A stretch of DNA of 64,000 bases from Candidatus Poribacteria bacterium (lineage in GTDB: Bacteria > Poribacteria > WGA-4E > UBA9662): assembly GCA_030748495.1 (NCBI GenBank), contig JASMLX010000006.1, forward strand, positions 20,627-84,626, in the 5' to 3' direction. A model generated the notes under the pieces. That model saw only the letters and a list, made by a program, of their open reading frames with translations. It searched no databases and was not told the DNA's origin. Shown in pieces: positions 58,767 through 64,000 of this stretch (position 1 is the first letter of the stretch; every line of letters begins with the position of its first letter). A program made the translations under genes and the position numbers.

Positions 58767-59314
58767 ATTACCCGCGATTTCGGCGGCCATGGCCTCTGAA
58801 TTTGGCTCGACTCGAAGTGCTGAGGCTAACAAAAAGGCTTTGAGGTTGGAGGTAAAAGACGCTCCGTTTCTACCAACTCTCTTTGGATTCCTGTTAGAAG
58901 AAGTTATTTCAGTTTCGTCAATCTCGTCTCAGAATAGAATTTTAGATTTTGTTCCGTTCCAATGATATTCATCGGCTACATTTTAGAGCAATTCCAATTG
59001 GTCGCTGTGAACTTCCATTTTAAGAAGGGTCATTTGATCGTAATAAAATAACTCTATCCCACTATGAAAACACCTCGCAAAAGGAAAAAATAACAGCCGC
59101 GAGTTTCCGTACCGCCTACAATATCGACTTCTGATTAGGCTTTGTTGTACCAAAAAGCAATGCCTCTATCAACCACTAAAAAGCTAGATTATCCAGTACC
59201 GGCCGACATTTCTCGCTTATCTCATCAATTTGTATTAAACGGCTATTGCTCAAATGAAATGTAGGTGAAATTCACTGCATTGACTAGATTAGCTCAATTT
59301 TTGCCGAGGTTTCG
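58767..59314. other. Non-coding end of the IS-rich region
   Basis: About 550 bases with only short unsupported open frames. The right part precedes the 3' end of the minus-strand gene at 59315; no terminator is clear. Confidence 0.4.
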
Positions 59315-59905
59315 TCAAACAAACAGAATCATCGAGATGATCAAACCACCACTGGCGATCATCAATAAAATACTCAAAGCGACCTCTTCGTTTTTTTGAG
59401 CTATTTCTCGTTGCTCCTGTTCAAGACGTTGTAGGTATGCTCGCTGTTTGGTTTCTACCTCTTTCTTGGCTGAGACAGCAGGGCTAACTAGTTGGGAAAC
59501 TGATTGACAGATGCTTTCAAAGTCAATAGGTACACCTAATTGGATATCTTTCTGTAGACGCACCAAATTTTTTCGAGTCGAGGCCAGTAATCCCGAGGGA
59601 TCTTGACTTAATCCCATTTTTGGCAAGCTACCAGCAGTTCTGCTGGAGCCTTGGCGTACGCTGGCAGCAAAATCCCGATAGTTTTTCAGATCTGTTAGTG
59701 TTTTCTCTGACTTAGAGCGAATAGAAGTAATCCGGCTCTCTTTTCTGCTAGTCACTTGCTCCTGTTTTTGCGCCAGGTTTTTCTCGGCAGCCGTTACCTG
59801 AGTTTCAACCTCCCGACTCAATACTTTCTGCTTTTCTTTCAATCGGTTTTCTGAGACTAAAAACCCCTGCATTAACTGGTTCTGCATCCGTAATACTTGG
59901 TTCAT
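59315..59905 (-). CDS. Coiled-coil protein with C-terminal membrane anchor
   Basis: 196 residues of unknown family. Long charged helices (LKEKQKVLSREVETQVTAAE; KKEVETKQRAYLQRLEQEQR) flank a Gly/Ser-rich middle, and the last 23 residues are one membrane segment (ALSILLMIASGGLIISMILF). Orientation suggests a cytoplasmic coiled coil tethered at the C-terminus. GAGGAG lies 5 nt before ATG 59905. It follows the FtsK-like gene by 46 nt, so the two are probably co-transcribed and may interact. Confidence 0.75.
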   Translation of the reverse strand: MNQVLRMQNQLMQGFLVSENRLKEKQKVLSREVETQVTAAEKNLAQKQEQVTSRKESRITSIRSKSEKTLTDLKNYRDFAASVRQGSSRTAGSLPKMGLSQDPSGLLASTRKNLVRLQKDIQLGVPIDFESICQSVSQLVSPAVSAKKEVETKQRAYLQRLEQEQREIAQKNEEVALSILLMIASGGLIISMILFV

Positions 59906-59951
59906 TTTTATCTCCTCATTGCTGAGTTCAATTCACCTTCGTTGCACCATG

Positions 59952-61049
59952 TTATTCGTCTTCAGCACTAGTCGCTGAGGTGTCGCTTAATGGGAGGGTC
60001 GTATCGGCTTGATGATTCATAGCTAATTTCCCCACAGCACCAATAATTGTTTGTGCTAAACTAGCCTCCGGCAACCGATCTAATTCCAAATCGAAGTCTT
60101 GCGGGCTTTCTTCACTATATTCCATATTTTGGTAAACAAAACGGTCTTGCTGGTAAGAAATCACACTGGCAGAGTTATCTAGCTTCTCCAAGTCGGCTTC
60201 AGTAGCGAGATCTGTATCTGCTACCATGACAGTATGAACACCACACTTGGCGCCCTGTTTCATAATCACCGCCAATTTTTGGATAGCAGTTGTGGAGAAA
60301 CCGTGTGGAAAGTTAGCGATAGCGAGAATCCGATGCGGAATGGGGTAGATGCCTCGATGAGATCTGATATCGGCCAATGTCGGACAAGTATAACTCAGGT
60401 AAGTTTCCTCTACTGACGACAAATGCCGGAGCAAGTTATCTAAGTTAGCCTCAATGTAGGCTGTCATCTCTGTGGTCTCTTTTTGGTTGATATCGACCAG
60501 CCCAACGACATTATCACCCCGCCCTTGAGGGTCTATTGTTACCAACAACACCCTGCCCACGGGGCTAGCCGCAACTAGCCGCAGAATCAAGCTTTGAAAG
60601 GCCTGAAGAGCCTGATCTTTGGCGGCCCCACTCGCTTTGAAGATCACGTTTTGCCCATCGATGATGGGAAGTAATGCCAACGTCTCCAATTGGTTGAAAT
60701 GGCCGTTAATGCGTAACTTACCAACGCGATGACACGCTGGTGGATCTCCTTCTCGTCTCGGGGTAAAGGTGTGCCAAAATTCATCGTCCCAGTCGTAGGC
60801 AGCCCCCTGTAACTCCTCTAGCAGTTGCTGAAAATCGCTGACGTTATCGTTAAGTTCAGCACTGTGGCTTGTTAACAGGGTGTCGATCTGCTCGGTGAGG
60901 ATTTCGTCGATCTGGTGCAAAGACTCCTGATGTTCCGCCTCAACCGCAGCAATCTCAGCCTTGTACTCTTGGTTTACTTGCTCTTCCTGGCGCTTCTGTG
61001 CTTGGTGAAGTACTTCGGTCAACTCCTCAACAATCTGTTCTTCTACCAC
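59952..61049 (-). CDS. FtsK/SpoIIIE-like protein lacking the motor domain
   Basis: 365 residues from GTG 61049 with AAGGAAAG upstream. About 75 residues of charged coiled coil are followed by a domain I recognise from large FtsK/SpoIIIE-domain proteins of the actinobacterial type: RVGKLRINGHFNQL, ALLPIIDGQNVIF, LRLVAASPVGRVLLVTIDPQ, PHRILAIANFPHGFS and GAKCGVHTVMVAD. In those proteins a Walker-type motor follows; here the protein ends in an acidic tail just where it should begin. No GxxGxGKS/T is present, so it is not an ATPase itself. Confidence 0.65.
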   Translation of the reverse strand: MVEEQIVEELTEVLHQAQKRQEEQVNQEYKAEIAAVEAEHQESLHQIDEILTEQIDTLLTSHSAELNDNVSDFQQLLEELQGAAYDWDDEFWHTFTPRREGDPPACHRVGKLRINGHFNQLETLALLPIIDGQNVIFKASGAAKDQALQAFQSLILRLVAASPVGRVLLVTIDPQGRGDNVVGLVDINQKETTEMTAYIEANLDNLLRHLSSVEETYLSYTCPTLADIRSHRGIYPIPHRILAIANFPHGFSTTAIQKLAVIMKQGAKCGVHTVMVADTDLATEADLEKLDNSASVISYQQDRFVYQNMEYSEESPQDFDLELDRLPEASLAQTIIGAVGKLAMNHQADTTLPLSDTSATSAEDE

Positions 61050-61207
61050 TTTTTCTTTCCTTTTTACTTAATTGTTTGTCTGAGACCAAGTTTACTTTTG
61101 AATCACATTTATATTTGAGGATAGAGTATACAATCTGTTGTAAAGCAAGTCAACTGTTGTTACATCTATCGCATTTGGAGGAGAAGGCCTTCGTACATCT
61201 TTTCTCT

Positions 61208-62026
61208 TCATCCACTCCGCTTGAGTCGGCCAACCCGCTTGGCATATTTCTCCCCTAAATGGAAAATATAGAATCCGAGAGGAATAGTGACAATGCCAAT
61301 ACTGAGTAGTAAAGACAGGTTTGGCAACTGATCTGCGACAGATGCATTGTCCAGCATTGCCGCACGGATAGAGCGTAGCGTGTAGGTGGCCGGTGAGATT
61401 TTAGAAAGTGGTTGCAACCAGTTGGGCAAGACGTCGATCTCGTAATAAATGCCGGATACCAACAATAGCAGGGCTTGCAAAATACCGGTCGCCGCTTGGC
61501 CTTTCTCTGGTGACAATAGCGGAAAAATCGCTGCCATCAACCCAATGCCGATAAATGATAAGCTGGAAACAGCGATGATAACTGACATGGCAACCCAATT
61601 GGCATTGCTCAAGTCTATATGGTTGCCGAAAAACAGCGGTATTACCGCCAGCACAATACCTGTCCTAATAACACCGTAAATGATAGCAAACAGACACGAC
61701 CCAACTAAATGAGTAATTCGATGGATTGGTGCCATGAAAGTATACTCGATCGTGCCTTCCCAGCGTTCCCAAGTGATAGCATCACTTACCTCGCGCATCA
61801 TAATTGAGAGAAAGCCCCAAACCAATGCCCCAATCACCAGGTAAAGTACGTCTTTAGCATCCCCGCGGCCAACCATAATCAGACCGATAGTTAGCGCATT
61901 AACAATTGAGTAGGTGAAAAACAGAATCTCCCAATTCAAATATCGTTTCAACAAATTGAAGTTACGTTCGATAAAAGCATAGGAGACGATAGCTTCTCGA
62001 ACGGCGGTTCGAATAATGTTTAGCAT
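61208..62026 (-). CDS. ABC-2 type transporter permease
   Basis: 272 residues with about six membrane segments. The amphipathic start and VSDAITWERWEGTIEYTFMA are typical of DrrB/NodJ-like ABC-2 permeases, as is the loop before the last segments (ISPATYTLRSIRAAMLDN). It starts 3 nt after the ATPase stop, forming a simple exporter. Possible substrates range from lipids to drugs or polysaccharides. Confidence 0.88.
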   Translation of the reverse strand: MLNIIRTAVREAIVSYAFIERNFNLLKRYLNWEILFFTYSIVNALTIGLIMVGRGDAKDVLYLVIGALVWGFLSIMMREVSDAITWERWEGTIEYTFMAPIHRITHLVGSCLFAIIYGVIRTGIVLAVIPLFFGNHIDLSNANWVAMSVIIAVSSLSFIGIGLMAAIFPLLSPEKGQAATGILQALLLLVSGIYYEIDVLPNWLQPLSKISPATYTLRSIRAAMLDNASVADQLPNLSLLLSIGIVTIPLGFYIFHLGEKYAKRVGRLKRSG

Positions 62027-62029
62027 CGG

Positions 62030-62860
62030 TTATTCCTCTTGCAGATCCTTGCCAGTCAACTCGATAAATACCTCTTCTAAAGTAGATTCCGGTTTGTTGA
62101 TCTGAGATTTGAGTTGACCTGCCGTGCCCCGGGCAATAAACTTCCCTTGATCGATAATGGCGATTTGATCGCAAAGAGTTTCAGCCTCCGCCATGTCGTG
62201 TGTAGTCAAGATAATAGCAGCCTCGTGCTCCTGTCTTATTTCGTTGATAAAGGCTTGAACATCTCGTTTTGATTTTGGGTCTAGACCGGTCGTTGGTTCA
62301 TCGAGTAGAAGTAAAATAGGGGCGGTTAGGAAAGCGCGAGCGATGGCGACCTTCTGCTGCATGCCACGGGAAAGATCTTCCATTCCACCGTCCATCCTAT
62401 CAGCCTTAAAACCGAGCCTTTCTAATATTTCAGTAGCCTTGGTGGTAGCCGTTTTGACTGGAATATCGTAAAGTCTCGCCGTATAGATCAGGTTTTCCAA
62501 TGCTGATAACCGCTTAAAAAAAGCCGCATCCACGGAAACTCGATTCATCATTTTACGAACTTGATAACTATTTTTAACCACGTCGTATCCAAAAATAGTA
62601 ATCTGACCACTGTCGGGTAAGAGGAGTGTTGAGATCAATCGAATTAAAGTCGATTTCCCAGAACCATTGGCTCCCAGAACACCGTAGATCTGCCCCAACT
62701 GGACTTCAAATGAAATATCATCTACGGCTTTAATCGTCTCTTTTTCAGTCTGAAGAAACGGGAATAAACTTTGGGGAAAGGGCTTCTGTTGTATTTTTTT
62801 TCGATAAAAAAATTTTTGAACCTGTTTTAAAACAAGACGGTCAGTTCGCATGGTTACCAT
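62030..62860 (-). CDS. ABC transporter ATP-binding protein (CcmA/DrrA type)
   Basis: 276 residues. A basic N-terminal extension of about 45 residues precedes the ATPase. Walker A is GANGSGKST, the signature LSRGMQQKVAIARAF (Arg in place of Gly), Walker B LLLLDEPTTGLD, and the switch His is in LTTHDMAEA. ABC-2 permease gene follows. ATG 62860 or ATG 62851 could be the start. Confidence 0.9.
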   Translation of the reverse strand: MVTMRTDRLVLKQVQKFFYRKKIQQKPFPQSLFPFLQTEKETIKAVDDISFEVQLGQIYGVLGANGSGKSTLIRLISTLLLPDSGQITIFGYDVVKNSYQVRKMMNRVSVDAAFFKRLSALENLIYTARLYDIPVKTATTKATEILERLGFKADRMDGGMEDLSRGMQQKVAIARAFLTAPILLLLDEPTTGLDPKSKRDVQAFINEIRQEHEAAIILTTHDMAEAETLCDQIAIIDQGKFIARGTAGQLKSQINKPESTLEEVFIELTGKDLQEE

Positions 62861-63386
62861 TTCGAGAAACTAAAATTATGAGATCTATTGTGATCATTGA
62901 AAGAGAAGCATCAACTCAGCCTGATTGTATATTTAAACTTTACCAAAATCAACCCAAGCACAGATTGATTAGCTGCTCAACTGCGATGTACTACTCTGTG
63001 AGCATCGGTAAAGTCGGTTACAGAGTAGCCGAAGAGGTGAAAGCAGCAGAAGGCGTGTTTTTGAGACCACTATTGCCATAAGCGCTCCCCCGCAAGCAGA
63101 GGCCAGTAGCGTTGATCAAGCAAAGTACCACCTCAACTTAGGAATAAACTTTTGTATCGGTACCGGGTATTTCTATCCTTTACAGTTGATGGAAAAGCAA
63201 TGGTGACGACTTTAGAAAGATTAGCAAAGATAGTAACAAGGTTGAAATAGGATTCAGTCTAAATTTTTATGGGCTAATTACCAACAATTTACAGTTTCTT
63301 ACATCGACATCTTTAGTAAAACACTTAGAAGCCATTTCAAAATGGCTCAATGTAATGAGGGGACAAGCAAGGTGAGAAAAAGCTTG
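62861..63386. other. Intergenic region, no recognised gene
   Basis: About 525 bases upstream of the ABC-2 exporter. A plus-strand frame at 62878-63081 is open but lacks a ribosome-binding site. No repeats or RNA genes seen. Confidence 0.4.
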
Positions 63387-63932
63387 CTAGATATCAATCT
63401 CTCTTTCCCAGCCAACGACTAGCCTTCGCCAGTTTGGCTACTATGCCAAAGTAGGCTCAACCTTCCGTCGACGCTTGTAAGGCCACAATTTGCCACCATC
63501 TTCATCTTTCTTGATCTAGTTGTTTTTACGGCACGGGCCGAATCAAGATCAACACCGATAGGGGCGCCTTGGCCATCGACCACCACCATCCACTTTCGAC
63601 CCTTCCCGCCTTTGGTTTTTCCAACGCCTGGGCCCCTTTTTTGGCCCAGGCCAATCTAACTGGCCTTGTTGCTCCAGTTCGGACAGGAACTTAGGCCATA
63701 TTTGGAGCCAAACACCTGGCTCTTCCCATAGCTGTAAGCTTGGCTGGCAAGTAGCTGATGGATATCGATCAGCTAAGTGGTTCCATCCGGCCCCAGTTGG
63801 CCAGAGCCAGATATTGCCGTCAAACACTTGCCTATTGCCTCTGGGATTGGGTCTACCTTTGGGCGAAGGCTGAGGTTTTGGCCGCCAGAGTTCAAGTCTG
63901 ATCCATTGTTGATCGGTGACATCGGCCATCAA
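63387..63932 (-). pseudogene. IS5-family transposase with internal deletion and frameshift
   Basis: Starting at 63932 on the minus strand the N-terminal part is recognisable (VTDQQWIRLELWRPKPQPSP, KFLSELEQQGQLDW). Near 63620 the frame changes to VDGQGAPIGVDLDSA. The C-terminal DGGKLWPYKRRRKVEPTLA and NWRRLVVGWEREIDI follow shortly after, with two stops between them. Most of the region between, including part of the catalytic core, is missing, so the element is dead. Confidence 0.75.
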
Positions 63933-64000
63933 AAGTTCCTTTTTAGACTCAACTAAAGCTAGACCTAACTCCTTGAGATGGGCAAGTTTAAATTGTATTT

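Noticed and set aside
62878..63081. 67-codon open frame upstream of the ABC-2 exporter
   Set aside because: No ribosome-binding site and no similarity recognised.
1..64000. CRISPR arrays, tRNA and rRNA genes
   Set aside because: No regularly spaced repeats and no tRNA or rRNA motifs were seen on reading; short tRNAs could still be missed by eye.

Overview
This window most likely comes from an uncultured, environmental (possibly sponge- or marine-associated) bacterium of the Candidatus Poribacteria type. The basis is gene content only: two phytanoyl-CoA-dioxygenase-like (PhyH) proteins, several Gfo/Idh/MocA oxidoreductases, LamG and PQQ-type propeller secreted proteins, DUF4838, many lipoproteins, moderate GC, and a mix of intact operons with decayed insertion sequences. 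The only universal marker seen is ribosomal protein S4, so the taxonomy is inference. No tRNA, rRNA or CRISPR array was seen.

Layout. 0-12 kb (mostly + strand): two PhyH dioxygenases, a large propeller lipoprotein, a stand-alone Smr protein, a Gfo/Idh/MocA oxidoreductase, a small coiled-coil lipoprotein, a RibD-type reductase, a quinone oxidoreductase, a compact FtsX-like permease with its LolD-like ATPase, and ATP sulfurylase. 12-24.6 kb is patchy catabolic and accessory DNA: a LamG protein cut from its signal peptide by an in-frame TGA, a Gfo/Idh oxidoreductase plus cupin pair, a frameshifted Gfo/Idh pseudogene beside an intact relative, a cyclic-nucleotide-binding protein, an Ldh-type and an SDR dehydrogenase, an M20 peptidase, a decayed copy of the end of the DUF4838 gene, an IS1380-like fragment, and a more GC-rich insert with a 2-keto-pentenoate-hydratase-like gene.

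24.9-36.3 kb (- strand) is one co-directional block. Two paralogous oligopeptide-type binding proteins come first, then two permeases and two ATPases (Opp/Dpp type), an N-acyl-D-amino-acid-deacylase-like amidohydrolase and a DUF4838 protein. It reads as an uptake-and-hydrolysis pathway for an N-acylated or peptide/glycan-like compound. An exported aldose 1-epimerase and a solitary rpsD follow.

39.5-52.6 kb (- strand) is the most striking block: about ten genes, most joined by ATGA, TTGA or TGATG overlaps. In transcription order they are a PhnD-like binding protein, an unrecognised membrane-anchored protein, an FtsX-like permease, two exported PQQ-type propeller proteins (one also carrying LamG and methyltransferase-like folds), a lipoprotein with two fused ModA-like domains, ModB-like and ModC-like transporter subunits, a MoaD/ThiS-like sulfur carrier with a C-terminal tail, and a MoeB/ThiF-like activating enzyme. 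It links oxyanion (molybdate/tungstate-like) import, sulfur-carrier chemistry and extracytoplasmic propellers.

52.8-64 kb: a secreted protein sharing a C-terminal tail with the LamG protein, then about 5.5 kb of decayed DNA (a GC-rich kinase-like remnant and pieces of IS630, IS982, IS5 and IS110 transposases), then a two-gene unit with an FtsK-like protein that lacks the motor domain and a coiled-coil membrane protein, an ABC-2 exporter, and an internally deleted IS5-like transposase at the right edge.
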